64,000 bases of DNA, from the NCBI RefSeq assembly GCF_948329515.1, contig NZ_CAOJCN010000011.1, positions 124,001 through 188,000 of the forward strand, in the 5' to 3' direction. The notes under the pieces were generated by a model, which was not told where the DNA came from, made no database searches, and saw nothing but the letters and a program-made list of their open reading frames with translations. Positions 34,781 to 42,733 of this stretch are shown here, in pieces (position 1 is the first letter of the stretch; the number at the start of each line of letters is the position of its first letter). The stretch comes from Cohnella rhizoplanae. GTDB lineage: Bacteria; Bacillota; Bacilli; Paenibacillales; Paenibacillaceae. The position numbers were made by a program, and so were the translations under genes.

Positions 34781-35500
34781 TTGGAGAAATTCAAAGCTGA
34801 TCCTCTGTATAAACAAGGCGACCTGGAGGTCAACCTGCAATTCGAAAGAGCGTTCGCTACTTGGTGGGCCGCAACGTTACGGGCAGCTAAGGGGGCCCGG
34901 CAGAAGCGGCTCAAGCCCGGCTTGACGTATGCGTCCATGTATTTTCTGCGTTTCACATGGTTCGCCGCATTCGGCAACCTGAAAGGACTTGTGCCTGAGT
35001 ATGAGGTGAAGGACTATAAGGACGGGTTTCGCTACATTGACTTTGTTTTCTTCACGAATGCGCACCGCGTAGCGATTGAGGTGGACGGCCGCGCTTCCCA
35101 TCGCCTCAACGTCACGCCGGCGGAATTCGAAGACGAACTGATGCGCCAGAATCATCTCGTCATCGACGGCTGGTCCGTGATCAGACTGGCGTTTCTATCG
35201 ATTCGCGACAAGCCGCGGCAGTGTCAGCAGGTGCTTCAGCAGATGTTGGGGAAATGGCAGACGGATGAGGAAGAGACAAGGTTGCCTCTCGTATCCTCCA
35301 ATATTATGGCGTACATATCGCGCGCTGCGAATCCAGTGTCGCCGGCAGAGATGAGCCAGGCGCTCAATGTCCATCGCAACACAATCCTGAGACATCTTGC
35401 TCGTCTTGTCCAATCGGGGCATGTCGTTGCGGCAAAGACGTCAAGGAAAAGAAATACCCATTATCGACTGGTGAACTCTAACTTGAAAAGTATGGACTAG
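34781..35500 (+). CDS. Vsr/DUF559-like PD-(D/E)XK protein with C-terminal HTH, possibly 5'-frameshifted
   Basis: A 239-residue protein of a Paenibacillus-type family. The core EVKDYKDGFRYIDFVFF followed by VAIEVDGRASH resembles the D...ExD part of Vsr/DUF559 nucleases; INGW-like VIDGWSVIRLAF closes the fold. Residues about 175-235 form a winged HTH (MSQALNVHRNTILRHLARLV). The TTG start at 34781 has no SD. An ATG at 34614 with a good SD (GGAAGGAG) opens another frame through the 9-bp repeats, so the real gene may start there and be frameshifted. Directly downstream is palindrome array C. The biochemical role is unproven. Confidence 0.65.
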   Translation: MEKFKADPLYKQGDLEVNLQFERAFATWWAATLRAAKGARQKRLKPGLTYASMYFLRFTWFAAFGNLKGLVPEYEVKDYKDGFRYIDFVFFTNAHRVAIEVDGRASHRLNVTPAEFEDELMRQNHLVIDGWSVIRLAFLSIRDKPRQCQQVLQQMLGKWQTDEEETRLPLVSSNIMAYISRAANPVSPAEMSQALNVHRNTILRHLARLVQSGHVVAAKTSRKRNTHYRLVNSNLKSMD

Positions 35501-35639
35501 TGCGGGAGTGTGTGGGGACTTGCGAACGAAAATATGACGGATGCGTGAGGAGTGGGTATGCGTGTATCAATGTGATGCGATTGTGTGAAAGTTTAGCGTA
35601 TGCGCGGTTTGGAAGGTATGGTGCGATTGAATCGAAATG

Positions 35640-36205
35640 GTGCAGATGCATAGGAGTCAGGGGTGAGGCGAGAAGAGTGAGGTGTAAACGCACCAAAATG
35701 GTGCTAATGCGCGGATGCAGCGTGGGCCGGGTCAAGACTCTATGGCTGAAAGCACCATTTTAGTGCTAACGAGCAGGCGTGTCAGGGGTGAGGCGAGAAG
35801 AGTGAGGTGTAAACGCACCAAAATGGTGCTAATGCGCGGATGCGGCGTGGGCCGGGTCAAGACCCTATTGCTGAAAGCACCATTTTAGTGCTAACGAGCA
35901 GTCGTGTCAGGGGTGAGGCGAGAAGAGTGGGGTGTAAACGCACCAAAATGGTGCTAATGCGCAGATGTGGCGTGTGCCGGGTCAAGACTCTATGGCTGAA
36001 AGCACCATTTTAGTGCTAACGAGCAAGCGTGTCAGGGGGAGGTGTGAATGGCTGGGGTGTAAACGCACCAAAATGGTGCTAATACGCAGATGTGGCGTGT
36101 GCTAGGTCAAGGACTTAAGGTGTAAAAGCACCAATTTGGTGCTTCGAGTGCTATCAAAAATCATGAGGGTCGCTTCATAACACCAATATGGTGCTATGAA
36201 GCGAC
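35640..36205. repeat. Tandem array C: 125-bp units, palindromes every 62-63 bp
   Basis: GCACCA-AAA-TGGTGC lies at 35690, 35815, 35940 and 36065, an exact 125-bp period. Between them GCACCATTTTAGTGC lies at 35752, 35877 and 36002. A further GCACCAATTTGGTGC is at 36128 and CACCA-ATA-TGGTG is inside the hairpin at 36169-36205. Palindrome spacing alternates 62/63 bp. The gap 35501-36224 has no credible gene; 35501-35639 holds a diverged edge of the array. Confidence 0.92.
36169..36205 (-). terminator. Large hairpin downstream of the OYE gene, containing the array C palindrome
   Basis: GTCGCTTCATA pairs with TATGAAGCGAC around a CACCA-ATA-TGGTG core, making a stem of about 17 bp. It lies 20 bases beyond the stop of the minus-strand gene; ATTTTTG follows 8 bases later on that strand, so it may act as its terminator. 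Confidence 0.5.
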
Positions 36206-36224
36206 GGGCAGGGGCAATGTAGTC

Positions 36225-37271
36225 TTATCGACGTCCGTGGTAGCCGCGTTCGTACGGCTTCGCGACGTCGGCGGTGCCGTCGAGGCGGCGCAGCGCGTCG
36301 ATCGCCCAGTACGGGTTGCGCAGCATGGCGCGACCGATGACGGCAAGGTCCGCGTCGCCGGATGCGACGACGTGCTCGGCCAGCTCGGCGTCGTCCAGCA
36401 TGCCGACGGCGCTGACCGGGATGTCGAGCGCGTCCTTCATGGCGCGCGCGAACGGCACCTGGTAGCCCGGATAGTTGCCGGGCTTACCCTTCACTGCCGG
36501 GCCGCCCTCGCCGCCGGTAGAGACGTCGAACATGTCGACGCCGGCGTCGCGGTAGGCGCGAGCGACCTCCAGCATATGCTCGAGGTCGTAGGCGTACTCG
36601 GCGTACTCGATTGCCGACACGCGCATGAGCAGCGGCATGTCGGGAGGCAGTACGGCCTTGACGGCCTTGATGACCTCGACGCCGAACTTGGCCTTATCGC
36701 GACCGAACTCATCGTCGCGCTTGTTGATGCCCGGTGAATGGAACTGGTGAATCAAGTAGCCGTGAGCGCCGTGCAGCTGGATCGTATCGAAGCCGGCTTG
36801 GACCGCGCGGGCGGCGGCGTCGGCGAACCTGCCGATCAGGGCCCAGGCTTCTTCGGTGCTAAGCGCGCGGGGCTGCTTGGCCGTGTCGTCGAACGGCTCG
36901 GTCCAAGGGCCTACCGGCGGTTCGGCGTCCAGCGCCTTGCGGCCGGCGTGAGCGAGCTGAATGCCGATCTTGCCGCCGTGCTTGTGGACCTCGTCCACGA
37001 TGCGGCGATAGGCGGGAATCTGCTCGTCGGACCACAGGCCGAGGTCGCGGTTCGTGATGCGGCCGTCCGGCTCGACGTCGGTCATCTCGATGAGGATGAG
37101 CCCGGCGCCCCCGACGGCCCGGGAGACATAATGCACGAAATGCCATTCGTTCGGCGTGCCGTCCTCCGCGTCAACGGCGTATTGACACATAGGGCTCATG
37201 ACGATGCGGTTGCGAAGCGATAGTGCCTTCAGCGAATAAGGCTTTCCCAGGCTGCTCAAAGCGCTGCTCAC
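36225..37271 (-). CDS. namA: NADPH dehydrogenase, old yellow enzyme (YqjM/NamA type)
   Basis: A 348-residue FMN ene-reductase of the thermophilic-like OYE class. NRIVMSPMCQYA contains the redox-tuning cysteine of YqjM, HGAHGYLIHQFHSP has the substrate-binding His pair, QLAHAGRKA is the flavin-site glutamine region, and IGRAMLRNPYW binds FMN phosphate. It reduces electrophilic alkenes and quinone-like stress compounds. GTG 37271 or TTG 37259 may be the start: AAGGAGA lies just upstream on the minus strand. A palindrome at 37306-37321 suggests MarR-type or HxlR-type control. Confidence 0.93.
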   Translation of the reverse strand: MSSALSSLGKPYSLKALSLRNRIVMSPMCQYAVDAEDGTPNEWHFVHYVSRAVGGAGLILIEMTDVEPDGRITNRDLGLWSDEQIPAYRRIVDEVHKHGGKIGIQLAHAGRKALDAEPPVGPWTEPFDDTAKQPRALSTEEAWALIGRFADAAARAVQAGFDTIQLHGAHGYLIHQFHSPGINKRDDEFGRDKAKFGVEVIKAVKAVLPPDMPLLMRVSAIEYAEYAYDLEHMLEVARAYRDAGVDMFDVSTGGEGGPAVKGKPGNYPGYQVPFARAMKDALDIPVSAVGMLDDAELAEHVVASGDADLAVIGRAMLRNPYWAIDALRRLDGTADVAKPYERGYHGRR

Positions 37272-37305
37272 TCTCCTTCGATTAAACTGTATGCAAGTAA
37301 GTATC

Positions 37306-37321
37306 AGTTGCAATTGTAACT
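37306..37321. promoter_or_regulatory. Candidate MarR/OhrR-type operator upstream of namA
   Basis: AGTTGCAATTGTAACT is palindromic in 14 of 16 positions around CAATTG, resembling OhrR-like operators, about 35 bases before the start. No cognate regulator is adjacent. Confidence 0.35.
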
Positions 37322-37399
37322 TGGGGGAACACAGTTATGCAAGCCGCTTCCGATCCGGTTCCCGCACCCGGCCACAACCAGCACGATACAGCCTGGGCC

Positions 37400-37600
37400 T
37401 TAGGATCGCAATCGCTATGCTTGTCCCTGGGTTCCGGCGTCTCGATCCTGGCCCCGGGCGCACAATCCTTACGCCTGTCCCTGGGTTCCGGCGTCCTCGG
37501 TCCTGGCCCCCGGGCGCACAATGCTTACGCCTGTCCCTTGGTTCCGGCGCCCCCCGATCCGGGCCCCGCCGACAATCGCTAGGCTTGTCCCTTTGCTCCG
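37400..37600. repeat. GC-rich minisatellite, 54-56 bp unit, about 3.5 copies
   Basis: TGTCCCTGGGTTCCGGCG-like segments recur at about 37422, 37476, 37532 and 37586, with CCTGGCCCCGGGCGCACAAT linkers. It fills most of the namA-MFS gap (37272-37578) and runs into the 3' end of the MFS gene. No internal palindrome like those of arrays A-C is seen. No gene is visible in the gap. Confidence 0.8.
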
Positions 37601-38910
37601 CCGATCGCGGCCGCGGCGACGCGCAGGCGCTTGCGCAGCAGCGCCCATACCAGCAGCGGCGAGCTGCCGAAGACAAGCAGGAGGACGCGGATCAGCGTCG
37701 GGTTCGCGCTGCGGGAGACGCAGACGATGAATACGATCGTTCCAAGGAAACGACCGGCGTTCAGCGCCAGCTCCCGCAGGATGATGCGCTCTTCCCGCTG
37801 CTTCACGTCCGCCTCGTTGCCGCCGATCTGGTCGAACACCACGGACACGGACGGAATCGAGTATAGGGGCACGAAAATCGCGGTTCCTAAACCGAAGATC
37901 AGCAGCTGCGAATAGCCCGTCCCCCAGAATAGCGGCGCGATAAACAAGATGAGCATGAGCGCCCCCGTGAACATGCCCCAGTAGCGCCCTTTCGGTTTGA
38001 GCAGCCTGCCCGCGATCCAGAAGCTGATCAGCGCCGCGGCGGACGTATACAGCGAGAAGCTGCCGAGCTTCATCTCGCTGCCCGTCGACGTATAGACAAG
38101 AAGCGCGATGACGAAGCCGAAGATGCCTTCCCGCAGCCCTTGCGCGACCATCGCCCAGGTGATGGAGCGCCATGGACTGCCGATCCTCAGCAGTCCGCCC
38201 AGGCCGATCCGCCAATCGTAACTGCCTGCGGGCTTCCGCTTGTGCAGACCGAAGGTAAGCGCCGCGCCTGCAACGAAGATCGCCAGCGAGATCGCAAAGA
38301 CGAGGCGGTACCCGGCGTTGCCGCCGCTGTGCGCGATGAGCATGCCCGAGAGCCAGGGGGCCAGCATGCCGGAGAGGGAGCCGAGCAGGCCCGTCCAGCC
38401 GTTGAAGCGGTCTCTGTTGCCGGGATCCGTGATCTCGAAGTAGACGACGTTGAACGACAGCCAGAATAGGCCCGACGAGATCCCCTGTACGAATCCGAGC
38501 AGCGGCACGGCGTCCGCGGCCCGCGTCCCGAGCGTGAGCACGAGTCCGTAAAACGCCGCGGCCGCTACGACGCCGCCCCGAAGCGCGTTCATCTTATTGC
38601 CTTCCTTGACCCATTTGCCGGCCAGCCAGAAGGTGAGCGACATCACGACCTGATGGACGACCGCGAACCATCCGAGAAGCGCATAGTTCTGTTTGATTTT
38701 CCAAATGTAAATGTTGACGAACGTGGCGGATAGCGCATTGCCGCAGGTGAACAGGGCGTGCACGGCGAGCAGCAGCATAGCTTGGCGGTCCAGCCTGGCG
38801 GACTTGTCCGCCTTGGGACCGGCCTCGGCGCCGTCTGCATCCGAATAGAACCTTCCGCGCGCGCTGCCTTGCGTCAGCGAAAACGGGGATTTAGAAGAAG
38901 AACCCGGCAT
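37579..38910 (-). CDS. MFS permease, YqgE-like
   Basis: A 443-residue, 12-TM major facilitator with a 40-residue polar N-terminal tail. TM1 is around AMLLLAVHALFTCGNALSA and the motif-A-like loop is WLAGKWVKEGNKMN. It resembles the Bacillus YqgE group, whose substrate is unknown. AGGAGGTCGGC directly precedes the ATG on the minus strand. The last codons fall in a minisatellite, so the C-terminal AAAIGGAKGQA tail may be strain-variable. Confidence 0.85.
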   Translation of the reverse strand: MPGSSSKSPFSLTQGSARGRFYSDADGAEAGPKADKSARLDRQAMLLLAVHALFTCGNALSATFVNIYIWKIKQNYALLGWFAVVHQVVMSLTFWLAGKWVKEGNKMNALRGGVVAAAAFYGLVLTLGTRAADAVPLLGFVQGISSGLFWLSFNVVYFEITDPGNRDRFNGWTGLLGSLSGMLAPWLSGMLIAHSGGNAGYRLVFAISLAIFVAGAALTFGLHKRKPAGSYDWRIGLGGLLRIGSPWRSITWAMVAQGLREGIFGFVIALLVYTSTGSEMKLGSFSLYTSAAALISFWIAGRLLKPKGRYWGMFTGALMLILFIAPLFWGTGYSQLLIFGLGTAIFVPLYSIPSVSVVFDQIGGNEADVKQREERIILRELALNAGRFLGTIVFIVCVSRSANPTLIRVLLLVFGSSPLLVWALLRKRLRVAAAAIGGAKGQA

Positions 38911-38993
38911 GCCGACCTCCTGTGCTGTCCTAAAATTCCATGTGCGGTATCGGCACAGCCTGATTAGGATGGTCGCGGCGAGGGAAAATCATG

Positions 38994-39031
38994 AATGAAA
39001 ATAATCCCGCACCCTCGGCGGGGGGCGGGAT
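38994..39031 (-). terminator. Intrinsic terminator of the Sm-like gene (minus strand)
   Basis: On the minus strand ATCCCGC pairs with GCGGGAT around a GC-rich loop, followed by TATTTTCATT. Confidence 0.7.
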
Positions 39032-39042
39032 CTGCAGGCCGG

Positions 39043-39351
39043 TCAGATGAGCAGCGTGATGACGAGCAGTTCGTACAGCACGAGCGTGAGGATCGAGTTC
39101 GCGGCGAACGGTCCGAAAAAGCGGGCGTCCATCGCGCTAGGCGTTACGGCCAGATGAAGATGGCACCCGTCGACGCCGAGTACGGTTCCTTCATAGATCT
39201 GGCCGTCGATCGTCTGCACGCGAACGCTGCGATTATGATGGCGTCCGCACACGTCCGACAGCTTCTGGCGGATCTGCTTCGCGCTGCCGACCCAATCCTG
39301 ATCGGCTTCGTAGAGATGCGCGGCGTCCGCGGCCTTGTTTTTCGAGGTCAT
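39043..39351 (-). CDS. Small Sm/SH3-barrel-like protein with C-terminal hydrophobic helix
   Basis: A 102-residue protein I cannot name. Residues about 40-70 (SVRVQTIDGQIYEGTVLGV, then CHLHLAV) look like an Sm or SH3 strand pattern (bind-G-x-xx-G-x-v). The last ~20 residues (SILTLVLYELLVITLLI) form a hydrophobic helix, so it may be membrane-attached. ATG 39351 has GGGAGG at 8 bases; an ATG two codons earlier is too close to the SD. It is monocistronic with its own terminator. Confidence 0.7.
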   Translation of the reverse strand: MTSKNKAADAAHLYEADQDWVGSAKQIRQKLSDVCGRHHNRSVRVQTIDGQIYEGTVLGVDGCHLHLAVTPSAMDARFFGPFAANSILTLVLYELLVITLLI

Positions 39352-39461
39352 GCTCATTCCTCCCTGGGCTTCATGCCATCAGCCTATGCGGAGGAAGGCC
39401 CAGGGGTGACGAATGCCCGAATGAGTGGAAAAAGGGAGGATCGAGTAGGAGGGAACCCGCG

Positions 39462-40145
39462 TCACGGCGCGGTGCCGCTCTCCTTTTTATCGTAGACGCC
39501 GCTACCTACGCCTTCTTTTAATTTATCGTACACCGTCTTGCCGTCCTTGTCCTTGACCGCGCCGAACGCGGTATTCGCGTACGAGAAGACGGTCTCGCGT
39601 GTGGCAGGCTTGGTCTTGCTGATCCCCTTGGCCGTATCGGCGTCCAGAATGCCCTTCTCCAACGCAGCTTTGACGTAGGCGGCGGCCCAATCGGACGTTG
39701 CGGAGCTCGGCTCGACGCCCAGGAATTTGCACAGCAGCGCGACCGCTTCCGCCGATGTGACGTTGCCGTTGGGGTTGAACTTGCCGCCCCCCGTTCCTAG
39801 GGTGTAGCCGTTGTCCTCGATCAGATCCTTGGCGGCGGCGATGTACCCGCTGTACCAGGAGCCCGGCGCGACATCGGAGAAGCTGGACGTCTTGACGGGC
39901 AGTTTGGCCTCGGTCTCCAGGCCGAACGCGCGGACCATGATGACGGCGAGCTGGGCTCTCGTGATATTGTCGTTCAGATTGAGGTTGCCCTTCTGGTCGC
40001 CGGCGATGATGCCGGCTTCGATCAGCGCCTTAAGTTTGGCTTCGGCCGTCGCATCGGATGAAGCCGCGCCCGCGCTTCCGCCGAGCATCGCCAGCACGAG
40101 CGCACCTGCCGCCAGCGCCGATAAAGCTTTCTTTGTCTTTTTCAA
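39462..40145 (-). CDS. SLH-domain secreted protein
   Basis: A 227-residue exported protein. The signal peptide is about 1-27 (KKTKKALSALAAGALVLAMLG). SLH-type repeats follow: IIAGDQKGNLNLNDNITRAQLAVIM at about 45-70, FSDVAPGSWYSGYIAAAKDL, then GGKFNPNGNVTSAEAVALL and KPATRETVFSYANTAFG. TTG 40145 is the start because AAGGGAGG lies 9 bases upstream on the minus strand; the longer frame to 40403 crosses the upp promoter. No enzymatic domain is attached, so it is a small wall-binding or S-layer-associated protein. Confidence 0.88.
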   Translation of the reverse strand: MKKTKKALSALAAGALVLAMLGGSAGAASSDATAEAKLKALIEAGIIAGDQKGNLNLNDNITRAQLAVIMVRAFGLETEAKLPVKTSSFSDVAPGSWYSGYIAAAKDLIEDNGYTLGTGGGKFNPNGNVTSAEAVALLCKFLGVEPSSATSDWAAAYVKAALEKGILDADTAKGISKTKPATRETVFSYANTAFGAVKDKDGKTVYDKLKEGVGSGVYDKKESGTAP

Positions 40146-40274
40146 TTCAACACGCCTCCCTTGTCGTTTCTGACATATATATCGGCGCGCGAGGGCGTCC
40201 CTTGTAGAGATCCTGCGCATGCAAAAGCGGAGGAATCGCCTCGCCGGGGCATGGATGCGCCGAGGGGGAGACAA

Positions 40275-40283
40275 TGATATAAT
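40275..40283 (+). promoter_or_regulatory. Extended -10 promoter of upp
   Basis: TG-A-TATAAT followed by GGAC lies 36 bases before the upp ATG. No good -35 is seen. Confidence 0.55.
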
Positions 40284-40319
40284 GGACGGGCATCCGAACG
40301 GACAAAGGAGAGGAACACC

Positions 40320-40949
40320 ATGGGGCGCTTGCATGTATGCGACCACCCGCTGATTCAGCATAAAGTGACTTACCTGCGAGATAAAACGACGGAAACCAAA
40401 CAATTCAGGGAACTCGTGGACGAGATCTCGACGCTGATGGCATACGAGGCGACGCGCGACTTTCCGTTAACGACAGCGAAGGTGCAGACCCCGGTCGTAG
40501 AGGCCGAGGGGCGGATCATCGCGGGCAGAATGGTCGGTCTGATCCCGATCCTGCGCGCCGGCCTCGGCATGGTCGACGGCGTGCTCAAGCTCCTGCCTTC
40601 CGCGCGCGTGGGCCATATCGGGCTGTATCGGGACGAAGAGACGCTCCAGCCGGTCGAGTACTACGTCAGCTTGCCGACCGACGTGGCGGAGCGCGAGCTC
40701 ATCGTGCTCGATCCGATGCTCGCGACGGGCGGATCGGCCAACGCGGCGATCTCGATCCTGAAGCAGCGCGGCTGCAAGCCGACCAAGCTGATGTGCCTGA
40801 TCGCGGCCCCGGAAGGGGTCAAGGCCGTACAGGAGGCGCATCCGGAGATCGATATCTTCGTGGCGGCGCTGGACACTCATCTCAACGAACACGGATACAT
40901 AGTGCCGGGCCTCGGAGACGCGGGCGACCGGCTGTACGGAACCAAATAA
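40320..40949 (+). CDS. upp: Uracil phosphoribosyltransferase
   Basis: A 209-residue pyrimidine-salvage enzyme making UMP from uracil and PRPP. The PRPP-binding loop is VLDPMLATGGSANAAI, and the C-terminal uracil site is YIVPGLGDAGDRLYGTK, both intact. The N-terminal HPLIQHKVTYLRD is typical. GGAGAGGAAC precedes the ATG. In Bacillus upp is also near glyA and upstream of mnaA and atp, so synteny agrees. Confidence 0.97.
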   Translation: MGRLHVCDHPLIQHKVTYLRDKTTETKQFRELVDEISTLMAYEATRDFPLTTAKVQTPVVEAEGRIIAGRMVGLIPILRAGLGMVDGVLKLLPSARVGHIGLYRDEETLQPVEYYVSLPTDVAERELIVLDPMLATGGSANAAISILKQRGCKPTKLMCLIAAPEGVKAVQEAHPEIDIFVAALDTHLNEHGYIVPGLGDAGDRLYGTK

Positions 40950-40981
40950 AGACGAGCCAGGCTTGTGGGAGGAACGGACTT

Positions 40982-42121
40982 GTGAAACCGATTAAGATTA
41001 TGTCGATCTTCGGCGTGCGCCCCGAAGCGATCAAGATGGCGCCCCTCGTGCTGGAGCTGCAGAAATACCCCGGACTGATCGAATCCACCGTATGCGTCAC
41101 CGCGCAGCACCGGCAGATGCTCGACCAGGTGCTGGACATTTTCCGCATCCGGCCGGACTACGATATGAACGTCATGCAGGTCGGACAGACGCTGAACGAG
41201 ATTACGATCCGCGTCCTGCAGGGGCTCGAGCCGATCCTGGCCGAAGCCAAACCGGACATGGTGCTGGTGCACGGCGACACGCTGACGAGCTTCCTGGCGA
41301 GCTACGCCGCTTTCTTGCAGCAGATCCAGATCGGCCACGTCGAGGCGGGGCTGCGCACCTGGAACAAGCTCTCTCCGTACCCGGAGGAGATGAACCGTCA
41401 ATTGACCGGCGTGCTGGCGGACGCGCACTTCGCGCCGACGCAATGGTCGGCGGGCAACCTGCGCAAGGAGAGCAAGCCGGAGGACCGGATCTATGTCACG
41501 GGCAACACGGTGACGGACGTATTCCAATATACGGTGAAGCCCGACTTTTCGCACCCGGTGCTCGAGTGGGCGAACGGCAAGCGCCTTATCCTCATGACGG
41601 CACACCGTCGCGAGAACCTGGGCGAACCGCACCAGCACATCTTCCGCGCGGTCCGCAAGCTGGCCGAAGCGCACGAGGACGTCGCGATCGTCTACCCCGT
41701 GCATCCGAATCCCGCCGTCAAAGGGCCGGCCGAGGAACTCCTGGGCGACCATCCGCGCATTCGGCTGATCGATCCGCTCGACGTCGTCGAGCTGCATAAC
41801 TTCTATAAACACACGCATCTGATTCTGACCGACTCGGGCGGGCTTCAGGAAGAGGCGCCGTCCTACGGCGTGCCCGTGCTGGTGCTGCGGGATACGACGG
41901 AGCGTCCGGAGGGCGTCGGCGCCGGAACACTGGAGCTCGTAGGCACGGACGAGCATCTGATCTTCGACAGGGCGAGCGCCCTGCTCACCGATCCGGAGCT
42001 GTACGGCCGTATGAGCCGCGCGGCGAATCCATACGGAGACGGGCAGGCTTCCCGGCGGATCGCGCAGGCGATCCTGCATCACTTCGGCAGAGGAGAGCGG
42101 CCGTCGGCTTTCGAAGGTTGA
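40982..42121 (+). CDS. mnaA: UDP-N-acetylglucosamine 2-epimerase (non-hydrolysing)
   Basis: A 379-residue epimerase interconverting UDP-GlcNAc and UDP-ManNAc for teichoic-acid linkage units or other wall glycans. IMSIFGVRPEAIKMAPL at the N-terminus, HGDTLTSF, HVEAGLRTWNK, TAHRRENLGEP and the UDP-site LTDSGGLQEEAPSYG are conserved. GTG 40982 follows GGGAGGAA. It lies 32 bases after upp, as in Bacillus, and is probably co-transcribed with it. Confidence 0.95.
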   Translation: MKPIKIMSIFGVRPEAIKMAPLVLELQKYPGLIESTVCVTAQHRQMLDQVLDIFRIRPDYDMNVMQVGQTLNEITIRVLQGLEPILAEAKPDMVLVHGDTLTSFLASYAAFLQQIQIGHVEAGLRTWNKLSPYPEEMNRQLTGVLADAHFAPTQWSAGNLRKESKPEDRIYVTGNTVTDVFQYTVKPDFSHPVLEWANGKRLILMTAHRRENLGEPHQHIFRAVRKLAEAHEDVAIVYPVHPNPAVKGPAEELLGDHPRIRLIDPLDVVELHNFYKHTHLILTDSGGLQEEAPSYGVPVLVLRDTTERPEGVGAGTLELVGTDEHLIFDRASALLTDPELYGRMSRAANPYGDGQASRRIAQAILHHFGRGERPSAFEG

Positions 42122-42165
42122 CGGGGCGCGGCGGCGGTTCCGCTTCGGGGTTTCGATAGTCCGGG

Positions 42166-42182
42166 GCGGCGCGGCCGCTTTT
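42166..42182 (+). terminator. Short possible terminator after mnaA
   Basis: GCGGC-GCG-GCCGC followed by TTTT. The stem is only five pairs, so this is tentative. Bases 42183-42374 show no gene or other recognisable feature. Confidence 0.35.
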
Positions 42183-42374
42183 CTGCCTCGGGGCGCCGGC
42201 CAATTTCTGACACCGGCCCCGCGCATGCTGGCGGATCCGGTCGGCCGGCGCAGTGCCGAAGCGCGCAATTGTCTACAGCGTACAGCGCAACTGTACGGTT
42301 TAGAACCCCGAAGAATCCAGATTTATCAAGGGTTTGGCGGCATTGCGTTCACATAATGTTTGAATTTATGCGAA

Positions 42375-42404
42375 TTGACAAATCCCATCGGCCAAGGATA
42401 CAAT
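42375..42404 (+). promoter_or_regulatory. Sigma-A promoter of the atp operon
   Basis: TTGACA (42375-42380) and TACAAT (42399-42404) with an 18-base spacer, about 80 bases before the first atp gene. Confidence 0.8.
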
Positions 42405-42481
42405 ATTACCTGAACCATTAGGAAGAAAGGGCTTACTTTTGGCCTATTTTCTTGTTGATGGGATCAAAGGAGCGGATGTCC

Positions 42482-42733
42482 ATGCCCGAATCCGAACGTA
42501 AACCGCCTCTGCCGCCGGACGAGAATCCGTGGCGCGCAGCCGGGCTCGTCACCGCTATCGGGGCCGAACTGGCCGTGTGCGTCGGCCTGGGATGGTGGAT
42601 CGGATCCGTCGTTGACGGCAACCGCGGCACCTCAACTTGGTATCTGGTCGGACTTGTCGTCGGCCTCGTCGCCGGCATCGGATCGGCCGTAGGCCTCATT
42701 CGGAAGTACGCCGTCAAGGGAAGGGGCAAATGA
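42482..42733 (+). CDS. atpZ: AtpZ-type small ATP synthase accessory membrane protein
   Basis: An 83-residue protein with two TM hairpin helices (AAGLVTAIGAELAVCVGLGWW; LVGLVVGLVAGIGSAVGLI) and a short proline-rich N-terminus, matching the AtpZ family. AtpZ and AtpI together have been linked to c-ring assembly and Mg2+/Ca2+ handling. ATG 42482 has AAAGGAG at 9 bases; the ATG six bases earlier is too close. Its TGA overlaps the atpI start. Confidence 0.8.
   Translation: MPESERKPPLPPDENPWRAAGLVTAIGAELAVCVGLGWWIGSVVDGNRGTSTWYLVGLVVGLVAGIGSAVGLIRKYAVKGRGK

Noticed and set aside
40146..40403. N-terminal extension of the small SLH protein
   Set aside because: It would place 86 residues before a standard signal peptide and run across the upp promoter. 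TTG 40145 has a well-spaced SD.
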